Shown here piece by piece: positions 16,863 to 25,527 of a DNA stretch of 64,000 bases; position 1 is the stretch's first letter; the number at the start of each line of letters is the position of its first letter. Source of the DNA: Palleronia sediminis (GTDB lineage Bacteria > Pseudomonadota > Alphaproteobacteria > Rhodobacterales > Rhodobacteraceae); assembly GCF_004358695.1 (NCBI RefSeq), contig NZ_SNAA01000003.1:1-64000 (forward strand), given 5' to 3'. The position numbers and the translations under genes are program-made. A model generated the notes under the pieces. That model was not told the origin of the DNA. It was given only the letters and a program-made list of their open reading frames with translations, and searched no databases.

Positions 16863-16892
16863 TTGAAGTCGCCGGCGTTTTCGCCATATAGA
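16863..16892 (+). promoter_or_regulatory. Sigma70-like promoter of irr, probably leaderless
   Basis: TTGAAG at 16863-16868 and TATAGA at 16887-16892 are separated by 18 bases. Only six bases separate the -10 box from the irr ATG and no Shine-Dalgarno is present, so transcription would begin at or beside the start codon. Boxes were read by eye. Confidence 0.55.
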
Positions 16893-16898
16893 GGCTTC

Positions 16899-17339
16899 AT
16901 GACCGAGATCGCCGCCACAGTCGATGATGCCAGCCTCCGCAAGGGGACGGACTGGCTGTCCCAGGCCAGCCTGCGCCCGACCCGTCAGCGCATCGCGCTG
17001 GCCGCGCTTCTGGTGGGCGATGGCGAGGATCGGCACGTCACGGCCGAGGGGCTGCACCTGGCCAGCCGGTCGGCCGGGCAGAAGATCTCGCTCGCCACGG
17101 TCTACAACACCTTGCGGGCCTTTTGCGACGCGGGCCTGATGAAAGAGGTGCGGGTCGAGGGCGCGCGGTCCTATTTCGACACCCGCACCGACGAACACCC
17201 GCATTTCCTGTTCGAGGATGACGGCAGCCTCACCGATGCCCCCGCCGAGGATCTGGAAATCGCGCGGCTGCCCGAACTGCCCGAGGGCACACGGCTGGCC
17301 TCGGTCGACGTGGTGATCCGGCTGCGCCGCGACGGCTGA
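16899..17339 (+). CDS. irr: Fur-family regulator, iron response regulator Irr
   Basis: A 146-residue transcription factor of the Fur superfamily. The winged-helix region includes LRPTRQRIALAALL and the recognition-helix segment SLATVYNTLRAFCDAGL (64-80). Metal or haem ligand candidates are His46 (DRHVTAE) and His100/His102 (DEHPHF). The zinc-binding CxxC pairs of canonical Fur are absent, which with the divergent fabA-fabB-fabI context points to Irr of alphaproteobacteria. Irr senses haem and iron status and controls iron uptake and haem synthesis genes. The start sits directly after a promoter, so the mRNA may be leaderless. Confidence 0.85.
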   Translation: MTEIAATVDDASLRKGTDWLSQASLRPTRQRIALAALLVGDGEDRHVTAEGLHLASRSAGQKISLATVYNTLRAFCDAGLMKEVRVEGARSYFDTRTDEHPHFLFEDDGSLTDAPAEDLEIARLPELPEGTRLASVDVVIRLRRDG

Positions 17340-17343
17340 CGGC

Positions 17344-18120
17344 TCACGCACCGAAGGCGACGACACCGGCGCCCTGCCGCGCGAAAAGCGGCAGGCCCGC
17401 CCGTGCCGCAAGCTCCACCGCCAGCCCCGTCGGGGCCGAGCGTGTGGCCAGCCCGCCGAACCCCGCCAAGGCCGCCTTGCGCACAAGCTCGAAGCTGCAT
17501 CGCGAGGTCATGATGGCCACGCCGCCCGCCGGGTCGATCCGCCGCAGCGCCAGCGCCCCGGTCAGCTTGTCGAGCGCGCAATGCCGGCCGACATCCTCGC
17601 GCGCGGCCGGCATGGTGCCGTCCTCCGCGATGAAACCCGCCGCATGGACCGAGCGGTTGACCGCGCGCAGCGGCTGGTGGCGATCCAGCAGCTCGAACCC
17701 CGCCGCCACGCGGTCGGGATCGGGGCGGGGCCGGGAACGGTGGGGCAGGTCGAGCGAGAGGTCGGTCAGCGCCTCCATCCCGCATAGCCCGCATCCCGCG
17801 CGCCCCTCTAGCGCGCGCCGCGCGGGGGGCGGATCGACGCCCGGCGCGGCGATATCCACGCAAAAGCCCCGGTCGGTCGGAAAGACCAGCGCGGCGGTGA
17901 TGTCGCCCGCGCGCAGATGCCCCTCGGCGATCAGAAAGCCCGCGCCGAACTCTTCGAGATCCATGGGCGTCGCCATCATGACGGCCACGGGCACCGAGTT
18001 GAGCAGGACGCCCACCGGCACCTCCTCGGCCAGCGCCCAGGGCCGCGCCTCGCCGTCCTGCGCCCCCCCGGCCGGTCGCGCCGTGACCGAGACGCTGCCG
18101 GGCTGCCCCGCGCGGATCAC
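17344..18120 (-). CDS. fdhD: Formate dehydrogenase accessory sulfurtransferase FdhD
   Basis: Transfers sulfur to the molybdenum cofactor of formate-dehydrogenase-type enzymes. 258 residues. The active CxxC is GRAGCGLCGME, Cys110 and Cys113. Other family landmarks are FLIAEG (62-67) and EDVGRHCALDKLTGA, involved in cofactor binding. The GTG start overlaps the stop of the molybdoenzyme gene as GTGA, so enzyme and maturation factor are made together. The 3' end is 4 bases from the convergent irr stop. Confidence 0.92.
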   Translation of the reverse strand: MIRAGQPGSVSVTARPAGGAQDGEARPWALAEEVPVGVLLNSVPVAVMMATPMDLEEFGAGFLIAEGHLRAGDITAALVFPTDRGFCVDIAAPGVDPPPARRALEGRAGCGLCGMEALTDLSLDLPHRSRPRPDPDRVAAGFELLDRHQPLRAVNRSVHAAGFIAEDGTMPAAREDVGRHCALDKLTGALALRRIDPAGGVAIMTSRCSFELVRKAALAGFGGLATRSAPTGLAVELAARAGLPLFARQGAGVVAFGA

Positions 18121-20408
18121 GGCCGCGCCCCGTCGCGCTCGATCCGCACCGGGATGGATTTCGAGGCCGGGGTTTTCGAGATCTTGTCGTGATGCTCGAT
18201 CGAGATCAGCACGTTGCACTCGGGATAGTACGAGGCGACGGTCCCGCGCGGGATTTCGTAGGGAATGACCGCCAGCCCGCCGAGGCGGCGGTGCCGCCCG
18301 TCGGCCTCTTCGGAGACCAGCGCGGCCTTTTCGTCCCGCGCGAGCCCCAGATCGGCCATGTCGGCCTCGTTCATCAAGAGCACGTCGCGCGTGCCCTCGA
18401 TCCCGCGGAACCGGTCGGAATAGCCGTAGATCGTGGTGTTGAACTGGTCGTTCGAGCGCAGCGTGACCAGCCGGAACAGGTCCGCGCGATCCTCGTAGCT
18501 GACCGAGTTGAGCCGGTCGGGTGCGGTAAAGACGGCCTTGCCGCTTTCGGTCTGCCAGACCCGCTTGCGCGCGGGAATGACGCGCCAGAACCCGCCGGGC
18601 TCGTGCAGCCGCCCGTTGAAGTCGCGGAAATCGTCGGGATAGGTCGCCTCGATCAGGTCGCGGATCAGGCTGTAGTCGCCCTGCCACGCGTCCCAATCCA
18701 GCCGCGGGCGCGATCCGATCAGCGCGCGGCCGAGATCGCAGACGATGCCGACCTCGCTGCGAAGCTGCTCGGATGCGGGTTCGCGATTGCCGATCGAGCC
18801 GTGGATCATCGAAAAGCTGTCCTCGATCGAGATCGCCTGATCGCCGGTCGCCTGCGCATCCTTTTCGGCGCGGGCGCGGCAGGGCAGGATATATGCGGTC
18901 TTGCCGGGAAAGAGGTGACTGCGGTTGAGCTTGGTCGAGACCATGACGGTCAGCTCCTGCGCGGCCCAGGCGGTCTCCATCCGGTCCATGTCGGGCACCG
19001 CCCGCACGAGGTTGCCGCCAAGGCTGATCGTGGCCTTGACGCTGCCCGCGAAAAGCCCCTGCACGGCGTCGACGATATGCAGCCCGTCCTCGGTCGGGGG
19101 GTCGAAATCGAACAGCTCGCGCAGCTTGTCCATGGGCACCAGCTTGGCCTTTTCGGCGATGCCGACGGTGCGCTGTCCCTGCACGTTGGAATGGCCCCGA
19201 ACCGGGCACATCCCCGCGCCCGGCTTGCCGATATTGCCGCGCAGCATCAGCAGGTTGGCCAGCATGGCGACGTTGAGCCCGCCATGCGCGTGCTGGGTCA
19301 GGCCCATGCCATAGACGCCGATCACCGCCCTGGCCTCCATGTAGACCTGCGCGGCATTGCGAAGCTCGCCTTCGGTCAGGCCGCTTTCGCGCTCGACCTC
19401 GGACCAGGAGGTGTTGCGGCAGACTTCGAGAAAGGCGTCGATGCCGGTCGTGTGCTCCTCGATGAACTCCCAGTCCATCACCCGCGGCGCGCCGCTTTGC
19501 GCGGCGTCGTCATCGGCCTCGACCACGGCCTTGGAGATCCCGAGCATCGCGGCCACGTCGCCCCCGGCGCGGACCTGGTGATACTGGTCCGAGATCGTGA
19601 CCTCGGCCCCCGTGGCCATGGCATAGGGGCTTTGCGGATCGACGAAGGACACCAGCCCCTGTTCGCGGATCGGGTTGAAGGTGACGATCTTCGCGCCGCG
19701 TTCCTTTGCATCCTTGAGCGGATGAAGGAAACGGGGCGAGTTGGTGCCGGGGTTCTGGCCGAAGAAGAAAAAGCAATCGGTGTCGTAGAGATCGTCCCAG
19801 ATGATCGTGCCGACGGGCGAGCCGATGACCTTTTGCAGCCCGACGCTCGTCGTCTCGTGGCACATGTTGGACGATTGCGGCAGGTTGTTGTTGCCGTAGA
19901 GCCGGGCGAGCAGCGCATAGAGATAGCTTGCCTCGAGACCCGCATGGCCCGAGGCGTAGAACACCACCGATTTCGGATCGAGCCGCTTCAACGTCGCGGC
20001 GATATCGGCATAGGCCTCGTCCCAGCCGACTTCTACATAGCGGTCGGTCGCCGCATCGTAGCGCAGAGGCGCGGTCAGCCGACCGGTCTTTTCGAGATCG
20101 TGATCGGCCCAGTCGCGCAGCTCGGCAACGGTGTGATCCTCCCAGAAGGCAGGCGTGCAGCGGTCGCGCGTGGTTTCCCACAAGGTGCGCTTGGCGCCGT
20201 TCTCGCAGAACTCGAAATGGTGGTAATTCGCGGGTTTCGGCCAGGCGCAGGACGAGCACATGAAGCCGCCGGGCTTGTTCTGTCGGCGCAGCGTGTCCAG
20301 CGCGCCCATCTCGGGCGAGGCGCTGCCGAAGACCTCGGCGATGCCCCGCAACGACCCCCATCCGCCCGAGGGCCCGGCCTCCTTCGGAAGATCCCTGGTA
20401 TCGGTCAT
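18117..20408 (-). CDS. FdhF/YdeP-family molybdopterin oxidoreductase
   Basis: A 763-residue molybdopterin-guanine-dinucleotide enzyme related to formate dehydrogenase H and E. coli YdeP. The N-terminus has CSSCAWP and FCENGAK, a Cys set where an Fe-S cluster would sit. SNMCHETTSVG holds a cysteine in the region that ligates molybdenum in the FDH group, with no selenocysteine. GQNPGTNSPRFLH and GGLNVAMLANLLMLRGNIG are typical. No twin-arginine signal is seen, so it should be cytoplasmic. GGAGGAG lies 7 bases before the ATG at 20408. Coupling to fdhD implies an FDH-like cofactor, but the physiological substrate of this subgroup is not settled. Confidence 0.85.
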   Translation of the reverse strand: MTDTRDLPKEAGPSGGWGSLRGIAEVFGSASPEMGALDTLRRQNKPGGFMCSSCAWPKPANYHHFEFCENGAKRTLWETTRDRCTPAFWEDHTVAELRDWADHDLEKTGRLTAPLRYDAATDRYVEVGWDEAYADIAATLKRLDPKSVVFYASGHAGLEASYLYALLARLYGNNNLPQSSNMCHETTSVGLQKVIGSPVGTIIWDDLYDTDCFFFFGQNPGTNSPRFLHPLKDAKERGAKIVTFNPIREQGLVSFVDPQSPYAMATGAEVTISDQYHQVRAGGDVAAMLGISKAVVEADDDAAQSGAPRVMDWEFIEEHTTGIDAFLEVCRNTSWSEVERESGLTEGELRNAAQVYMEARAVIGVYGMGLTQHAHGGLNVAMLANLLMLRGNIGKPGAGMCPVRGHSNVQGQRTVGIAEKAKLVPMDKLRELFDFDPPTEDGLHIVDAVQGLFAGSVKATISLGGNLVRAVPDMDRMETAWAAQELTVMVSTKLNRSHLFPGKTAYILPCRARAEKDAQATGDQAISIEDSFSMIHGSIGNREPASEQLRSEVGIVCDLGRALIGSRPRLDWDAWQGDYSLIRDLIEATYPDDFRDFNGRLHEPGGFWRVIPARKRVWQTESGKAVFTAPDRLNSVSYEDRADLFRLVTLRSNDQFNTTIYGYSDRFRGIEGTRDVLLMNEADMADLGLARDEKAALVSEEADGRHRRLGGLAVIPYEIPRGTVASYYPECNVLISIEHHDKISKTPASKSIPVRIERDGARP

Positions 20409-20513
20409 GCCGCATCTCCTCCACGCGCGAGTTTTGCGGCCCAACACCGCAGGGGCGTGTCGGGTTGCGGGGGATCGGTCGGTTTTGCGGCGCGGGGCAG
20501 TCGGGGCCTGCGG

Positions 20514-21380
20514 TCAGAACCACTGTCCGGGCTCGATCAGCCCGAGATTGAGAAGCTGTTCCGACGACCAGTCGAAGCGCACCGAGTTGAACCAGTGAAA
20601 CGACTCGATGCTGTAGCGCGAGCCTGCATTGGTGCGCAGCGCCTTGGCCGCGCGGAACGAGCAGACCGCCGCCGTGAGGTTGTGATGCCACGGGCAGGCA
20701 TAGGTGTTCATCTCTTCGTCCGACATCAGGTAGCCTTCGCGCAGCGTCAGCCCCGGCCGCGCCCGGAACAGCGCGATCCGGTCGATGCGGCGGCGATCCT
20801 TGGGGACGTGTTCCTCGAACCGCCAACGCAACCCGCCGTAGAAGTTCAGCTGCCGCTCGAGCGGTTGGGCCGGCTCGGCAGGGTCGGGGCGGGCGAGCGC
20901 GAAATATCCCGCCCGGTCGAGATGCGCATCCGCCAGACCGACGCCGTCGGGATGGGCCGTCAGGTCGACGGCATAGAGGTCGATCACGTAGGTCAGCATC
21001 GCCTCGCGCCGCTCTTCCATGTGAAAGGCGACGAGTTCGGCGACGGATCGCGTCTCGGCAAAGGGATAGAACAGGAACTCGGCGTTGAAGCCGTAATAGA
21101 TCCATTGGTGGGGGGCCAGCTCGATCACCCGGTTGACCGCGTCGATGACGGCATTCGGCGCGACCTGCGTCCAGCCGATGCGCGTGACGCAGGCCGGGGG
21201 CGGCGCGGTCGGCGCGATGGCCGGCCCGGCCATCAGCAGGATCGTCGCGAACCCCTTGGCGGCATGATGGGCCAGCGTCGCGTCGAGCGCGGCGTCGTCC
21301 TCGGCAAAGATGATGGCGATCGGACCCTTCAGCGCGGGGCGCGCGGCGGCGAAGGCGTCGAGATTGGCGAAAGTCTGCAT
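20514..21380 (-). CDS. Conserved protein, glycosyltransferase family 2-like
   Basis: A 288-residue protein with no signal peptide or membrane helix. It resembles proteins widespread in Rhodobacterales that are annotated as family 2 glycosyltransferases or hypotheticals. Recognisable stretches are GFNAEFLFYPF, AFHMEERREAMLTYVIDLY, LRWRFEEHVP and the C-terminal LNLGLIEPGQWF. I could not place a clear DxD motif, so the glycosyltransferase label is weak. It lies upstream of the FdhF-type gene with a 105-base gap, so co-transcription is uncertain. The ATG at 21380 gives the expected N-terminus. Confidence 0.5.
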   Translation of the reverse strand: MQTFANLDAFAAARPALKGPIAIIFAEDDAALDATLAHHAAKGFATILLMAGPAIAPTAPPPACVTRIGWTQVAPNAVIDAVNRVIELAPHQWIYYGFNAEFLFYPFAETRSVAELVAFHMEERREAMLTYVIDLYAVDLTAHPDGVGLADAHLDRAGYFALARPDPAEPAQPLERQLNFYGGLRWRFEEHVPKDRRRIDRIALFRARPGLTLREGYLMSDEEMNTYACPWHHNLTAAVCSFRAAKALRTNAGSRYSIESFHWFNSVRFDWSSEQLLNLGLIEPGQWF

Positions 21381-21497
21381 TTGGCCCCCGGTTGCGCCGC
21401 CCTTCTGTCCCGCCGGGGGCGGGCTTGGCAAGCGCCGCGTCATTGAATGCGCGCGCGGGTTCCGTTAGATGGCCGGGTCTTCACCGGAGGGACGATC

Positions 21498-22817
21498 ATG
21501 GGCACCCCGCGCAAGCTGTTCATCAAGACCTATGGCTGCCAGATGAACGTCTATGACAGCGAACGCATGGCCGAGGCCATGGGCGGGCAGGGCTATGTCA
21601 CCACCGACAGCCCCGACGATGCCGACATGATCCTGCTCAATACCTGCCATATCCGCGAGAAGGCCGCCGAAAAGGTCTATTCCGAGCTTGGCCGTTTCCG
21701 CGGGCTGAAAGCCGCGAACCCCGACCTCAAGATCGGCGTGGCGGGCTGCGTCGCGCAGGCAGAGGGCGAAGAGATCATGCGCCGCCAGCCGCTGGTCGAC
21801 CTCGTTGTGGGGCCGCAGAGCTATCACCGTCTGCCCGAGCTCGAGCGGCAGGCGCGCGCGGGGGGCCGCGCGCTCGATACCGACTATCCCGAAGAGGACA
21901 AGTTCGACCATCTCGCCGCGCGGCCCAAGGCCCGGCGCGGCCCGACCGCCTTTCTCACCGTGCAGGAGGGATGCGACAAGTTCTGCGCCTTTTGCGTGGT
22001 CCCCTATACCCGCGGGGCCGAGGTCAGCCGCCCCGTGGACCGCGTCGTGACCGAGGCGCGCGACCTCGTCGAGCGCGGCGTGCGCGAGATCACGTTGTTG
22101 GGCCAGAACGTCAACGCCTATCACGGGGCGAAAGACGGCGCCGAATGGGGTCTCGCGCGCCTAATCCGCACGCTTGCGCGGATCGACGGATTGGACCGCA
22201 TCCGTTTTACCACCAGCCATCCCAACGACATGGAAGACGACCTTATCGCGGCCCATGGCGATTGCCCCAAGCTGATGCCCTACCTGCATCTGCCGGTTCA
22301 ATCCGGTTCGGACGCGGTGCTCAAGCGGATGAACCGCAGCCACACCGCCGAAAGCTATCTGCGCCTGATCGAGCGCATCCGCGCCGCGCGCCCCGATATC
22401 GTGATCTCGGGCGATTTCATCGTCGGTTTCCCCGAAGAGACCGCCGCCGATTTCGAGGCGACGATGGACCTGGTACGGGCGGTCGAATACGGCCAGTGCT
22501 ACAGCTTCAAGTATTCGCCCCGCCCCGGCACCCCCGCCGCCGAGCGCCCGCAGGTTCCCGAGGACGAAAAGGACGCGCGGCTGCAACGCCTGCAGGCGCT
22601 GCTGCGCGACCAACAGCGCGCGGTGCAGGACCGGATGGTGGGGCGCGAGGTCGGCGTCCTGTTCGAAAAGCCGGGCCGGTCGCCCGGACAGATGGTCGGC
22701 AAGTCCGATCACCTCCACTCGGTCTTTGTCGCGGCCGAGGGTCTGCGCCCCGGCGACATGCGCCGCGTGCGGATCACCTCGAGCGCGGCGAACTCGCTCG
22801 AGGGCGCGCTGATCTAG
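21498..22817 (+). CDS. miaB: tRNA-2-methylthio-N6-dimethylallyladenosine synthase
   Basis: Radical SAM methylthiotransferase that modifies A37 of tRNAs reading UNN codons. 439 residues. The N-terminal UPF0004 domain has Cys14 (TYGCQMN), Cys50 ([10 protein letters not shown]) and Cys84 (AGCVAQ) for the auxiliary cluster. The radical SAM cluster is GCDKFCAFC, Cys159/163/166. A TRAM domain ends the protein (LFEKPGR through [14 protein letters not shown]). GGAGG lies 6 bases before the ATG. It is divergent from the glycosyltransferase-like gene. Confidence 0.96.
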   Translation: MGTPRKLFIKTYGCQMNVYDSERMAEAMGGQGYVTTDSPDDADMILLNTCHIREKAAEKVYSELGRFRGLKAANPDLKIGVAGCVAQAEGEEIMRRQPLVDLVVGPQSYHRLPELERQARAGGRALDTDYPEEDKFDHLAARPKARRGPTAFLTVQEGCDKFCAFCVVPYTRGAEVSRPVDRVVTEARDLVERGVREITLLGQNVNAYHGAKDGAEWGLARLIRTLARIDGLDRIRFTTSHPNDMEDDLIAAHGDCPKLMPYLHLPVQSGSDAVLKRMNRSHTAESYLRLIERIRAARPDIVISGDFIVGFPEETAADFEATMDLVRAVEYGQCYSFKYSPRPGTPAAERPQVPEDEKDARLQRLQALLRDQQRAVQDRMVGREVGVLFEKPGRSPGQMVGKSDHLHSVFVAAEGLRPGDMRRVRITSSAANSLEGALI

Positions 22818-22856
22818 CCATCGCGCGCAGCGCCCGGAATGCGGGCGACAGGGGAT

Positions 22857-22875
22857 CGTTTCCGCAGGGGAAACG
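22857..22875 (+). terminator. Weak hairpin after miaB
   Basis: A 7-base stem (CGTTTCC/GGAAACG) with a 5-base loop lies 40 bases after the miaB stop. The tract after it is not T-rich. Confidence 0.3.
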
Positions 22876-22990
22876 GTCGTCTCGCCATTTCCGCTTCACA
22901 AGCCCGTGAATCCGATTATTGTTTTGTTACAGCGATCATGGGGATGTCGGTTGCGCCACAAACCGACGTGATTTTGGGAAAGGGGCTCGC

Positions 22991-23542
22991 GTGAACCGCA
23001 AGTTTTTCGACACGGCCCGCCTGGCACTCGGTATCGTCGCGCTCGCGACGGGGTCGATTTTCGTCGCGGCGGAAGCGAATGCGCAGCAGCGCGCCATCGG
23101 CACGATCTGGATCGACCCGGATGGGTGCGAGCATTGGGTGCGCGACGACGGCTGGGAGGGCTACGGCTCCAACCGGCTGACCCGGCAGGGGCTGCCCGTC
23201 TGCCACAAGGTCGAGACCTGCGGCGTGATGAATACCGATGTCCTGTTCCCCACCGACAGCGCCCGCATCAGCCATGCCGGGCGCCAGCAGCTTCAAACCT
23301 TTTTCGGCCAGACCAACGCCCGCGCCTACACGATCATCGGCCATACCGACAGCCGGGCCAGCGACGAATACAACATCCGGCTGAGCTATAACCGCGCGAA
23401 TGCCGTGGCGCAGATCGCCGCCGGGATGGGCCGCACGATCAACGACGTGCGGGGCCTTGGCGAGCGGATGCCGCGCGCCTCGAACCAGACCGCCGCGGGC
23501 ATGCAGCAGAACCGCCGCGTCGAAATCATTTGCATCAGGTGA
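22991..23542 (+). CDS. OmpA-family envelope protein with DGCEHW motif
   Basis: A 183-residue exported protein. A signal peptide of about 32 residues (AEANAQ-Q cleavage) is followed by a roughly 45-residue segment containing IWIDPDGCEHWVRDDGWEGY and NRLTRQGLPVC. The C-terminal half is an OmpA/Pal-like peptidoglycan-binding domain: TDVLFPTDSA, GHTDSRASDEYN, LSYNRANAVA and QNRRVEI. The GTG at 22991 is chosen because it gives a clean signal peptide and follows GGGAAAGG. The next gene starts 5 bases later and repeats the DGCEHW segment, so the two form an operon of related envelope proteins. Confidence 0.85.
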   Translation: MNRKFFDTARLALGIVALATGSIFVAAEANAQQRAIGTIWIDPDGCEHWVRDDGWEGYGSNRLTRQGLPVCHKVETCGVMNTDVLFPTDSARISHAGRQQLQTFFGQTNARAYTIIGHTDSRASDEYNIRLSYNRANAVAQIAAGMGRTINDVRGLGERMPRASNQTAAGMQQNRRVEIICIR

Positions 23543-23547
23543 TTGCC

Positions 23548-23844
23548 ATGAAAAGCATTTCCATCCTCGCGCTCGTCGCGGCGACCGCCCTTGCCGGATG
23601 CGGCACCAAGGTCGACCAGACGGTCGATCGCGGCATCGACGCCAAGAGCCTCGAGAACCTCACCCGCACGCCCGGCATCTGGGTCGACGGCGACGGCTGC
23701 GAACACTGGGCCATCGACGACGGGATCGAGGGCTACCAGATGAACCGGCTCGACCGCTACGGCAAGCCGGTCTGCGGGCTGCTCGAGCCCTTCACGCTTT
23801 ATGGGCCCGACGGGGCGGGATCGCCCATCGCCGACCCGATCTAG
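23548..23844 (+). CDS. Small lipoprotein sharing the DGCEHW motif with its neighbour
   Basis: A 98-residue protein with a lipobox (ALAGCGTK, Cys18), so it should be a lipidated periplasmic or outer-membrane protein. Residues from about 45 repeat the upstream protein's motif as IWVDGDGCEHWAIDDGIEGY then NRLDRYGKPVC. It lacks the OmpA domain. I know no named function. Gene order and the shared segment suggest duplication of this module and a common target. A strong terminator follows at 23872. Confidence 0.8.
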   Translation: MKSISILALVAATALAGCGTKVDQTVDRGIDAKSLENLTRTPGIWVDGDGCEHWAIDDGIEGYQMNRLDRYGKPVCGLLEPFTLYGPDGAGSPIADPI

Positions 23845-23871
23845 GCCGACCCCTCGGGGTCGAACGGACAG

Positions 23872-23904
23872 GGCCGCGCGGAACGCTCCGCGCGGCCTTT
23901 TCTT
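23872..23904 (+). terminator. Strong rho-independent terminator after the lipoprotein gene
   Basis: A perfect 11-base stem (GGCCGCGCGGA/TCCGCGCGGCC) with the four-base loop ACGC is followed by TTTTCTT. It closes the OmpA/lipoprotein operon and separates it from phoH. Confidence 0.9.
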
Positions 23905-23983
23905 GCCTGACGCGATCTGCGGCCTTGTCTCGGCGCGGTGAACGGCCCACCTTTGATACAGGTTCGTCTTTCTGGAGCACCGC

Positions 23984-25009
23984 TTGGCCATTTCCACCAG
24001 CCCCGTATCGGCCCCCGCAGCCGGTGCAACCTCGCCCGTCGAACGCCGTATCGAACTCGACGATAACCGTCTTCTCATAGACCTGTGCGGTCAGTACGAC
24101 GCCAATCTCGTCCGTATCGAGGACCAACTCGGCGTGCAGATCGCACGGCGCGGCAACAGCCTTTCTGTCATGGGCGAGCCCGACTCGACCCTGCGCGCGG
24201 TCGAGGTGCTCGAGGCGCTTTATTCCCGGCTCGAACAGGGCCGCGAGATCGAGCAGGGCGATATCGACGCCGCGATCCGCATGGGCGGCGCCCCCGAGGA
24301 CGAGGCCGTGACGCCCGCCACCGATACCGACCAGATGGAGCTGTTCCAGGGCGGCCGGATCGAGATCCGCACCCGCAAGAAGCTGGTCGAGCCCCGCACC
24401 GAGGCCCAGAAGTCCTATGTGCGGTCGCTTTTCGGCAACGATCTGTGTTTCGGCATCGGGCCGGCGGGCACGGGCAAGACCTATCTCGCCGTCGCCGTCG
24501 GTGTGAACATGTTCATAGAGGGGCGCGTGGACCGCATCGTGCTCAGCCGCCCCGCGGTCGAGGCGGGCGAGCGGCTGGGCTTCCTGCCCGGCGACATGAA
24601 GGAGAAGGTCGACCCCTACATGCAGCCGCTTTACGACGCGCTGAACGATTTCCTTCCAGGCAAGATGCTGGCGCGGCTGATGGAGGAAAAGCGCATCGAG
24701 ATCGCGCCGCTGGCCTTCATGCGCGGGCGCACCCTGTCCAACGCCTTCGTGGTTCTGGACGAGGCGCAGAACGCGACGGCCATGCAGATGAAGATGTTCC
24801 TCACGCGGCTGGGCGAAGGGTCGCGCATGGTCGTCACCGGCGATCGCAGCCAGGTCGACCTGCCGCGCGGGCAGGTCTCGGGGCTGGCCGATGCGGAACG
24901 CCTGCTGACCGGGATCGAGCGCATCGATTTCAGCTATTTCACCTCGGCGGACGTGGTGCGCCATCCGCTCGTCGCGCGGATCATCGAGGCCTATGAACGC
25001 GACGCCTGA
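23984..25009 (+). CDS. phoH: PhoH-family ATPase (PhoH-like, YbeZ)
   Basis: A 341-residue P-loop ATPase of the PhoH/YbeZ family, often encoded with the RNase YbeY and thought to act in RNA processing. An N-terminal KH-like segment precedes Walker A GPAGTGKT (159-166) and Walker B VVLDEAQN (256-263). The start is TTG at 23984, preceded by GGAG six bases upstream; no better ATG is available. Its 3' end overlaps ybeY by 17 bases. It heads a phoH-ybeY-corC-lnt run conserved in many proteobacteria. Confidence 0.93.
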   Translation: MAISTSPVSAPAAGATSPVERRIELDDNRLLIDLCGQYDANLVRIEDQLGVQIARRGNSLSVMGEPDSTLRAVEVLEALYSRLEQGREIEQGDIDAAIRMGGAPEDEAVTPATDTDQMELFQGGRIEIRTRKKLVEPRTEAQKSYVRSLFGNDLCFGIGPAGTGKTYLAVAVGVNMFIEGRVDRIVLSRPAVEAGERLGFLPGDMKEKVDPYMQPLYDALNDFLPGKMLARLMEEKRIEIAPLAFMRGRTLSNAFVVLDEAQNATAMQMKMFLTRLGEGSRMVVTGDRSQVDLPRGQVSGLADAERLLTGIERIDFSYFTSADVVRHPLVARIIEAYERDA

Positions 25010-25517
25010 CGCGGGCGCCGTCTCGGTCGAAACCGTGATCGAGGATGCCGCGTGGGACACCGTCCCCCTCGACGCGCTGGCCGGGCGCGCGGCGCGCGCC
25101 ACGCTGGGGCGCCTGGGTCTCGGCGCGGGCGAGATCGTCGTTCTGGGCTGCGACGACGCGCGCATCGCGGGGCTCAACGCCGATTTCCGGGGCAAGCCGC
25201 GCCCCACCAACGTGCTGTCCTGGCCCAGCGCCGAGCGCGGCGCGCGCGTCGAGGGTCAGATGCCCGCGCCGCCCGACACGGCGCGGGATGCGGAACTCGG
25301 CGATATCGCGCTTGCTTTCGGGGTCTGCGCGACCGAAGCGCGCGCGGCAGGTCTTGCGCTCGAGGCGCATGTGACCCACCTGCTCGTGCATGCCGTCCTG
25401 CATCTCTTGGGCTTCGATCACGACCGCGACGGCGATGCGGCGCTGATGGAACGATTGGAAACCGAAATACTTGCGGAACTGGGTCTGCACGATCCATATT
25501 CCGGGGACGTCTCATGA
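24993..25517 (+). CDS. ybeY: Endoribonuclease YbeY (rRNA maturation factor)
   Basis: A 174-residue zinc-dependent RNase involved in 16S rRNA 3'-end maturation and ribosome quality control. The zinc-binding motif is seen as HAVLHLLGFDHD, with His133, His137 and His143. RPTNVLSWP (70-78) is the second family landmark. The start lies inside the end of phoH, and corC begins 10 bases after its stop. Confidence 0.94.
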   Translation: MNATPDAGAVSVETVIEDAAWDTVPLDALAGRAARATLGRLGLGAGEIVVLGCDDARIAGLNADFRGKPRPTNVLSWPSAERGARVEGQMPAPPDTARDAELGDIALAFGVCATEARAAGLALEAHVTHLLVHAVLHLLGFDHDRDGDAALMERLETEILAELGLHDPYSGDVS

Positions 25518-25527
25518 GTTGGAGAAG

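Noticed and set aside
18189-21446. A 1085-codon open frame on the plus strand across the fdhF and glycosyltransferase-like region
   Set aside because: It runs antisense to two genes with clear motifs, its sequence has no recognisable domain, and long antisense frames are expected in DNA this GC-rich. The same applies to 32500-34731 and 42228-43475.
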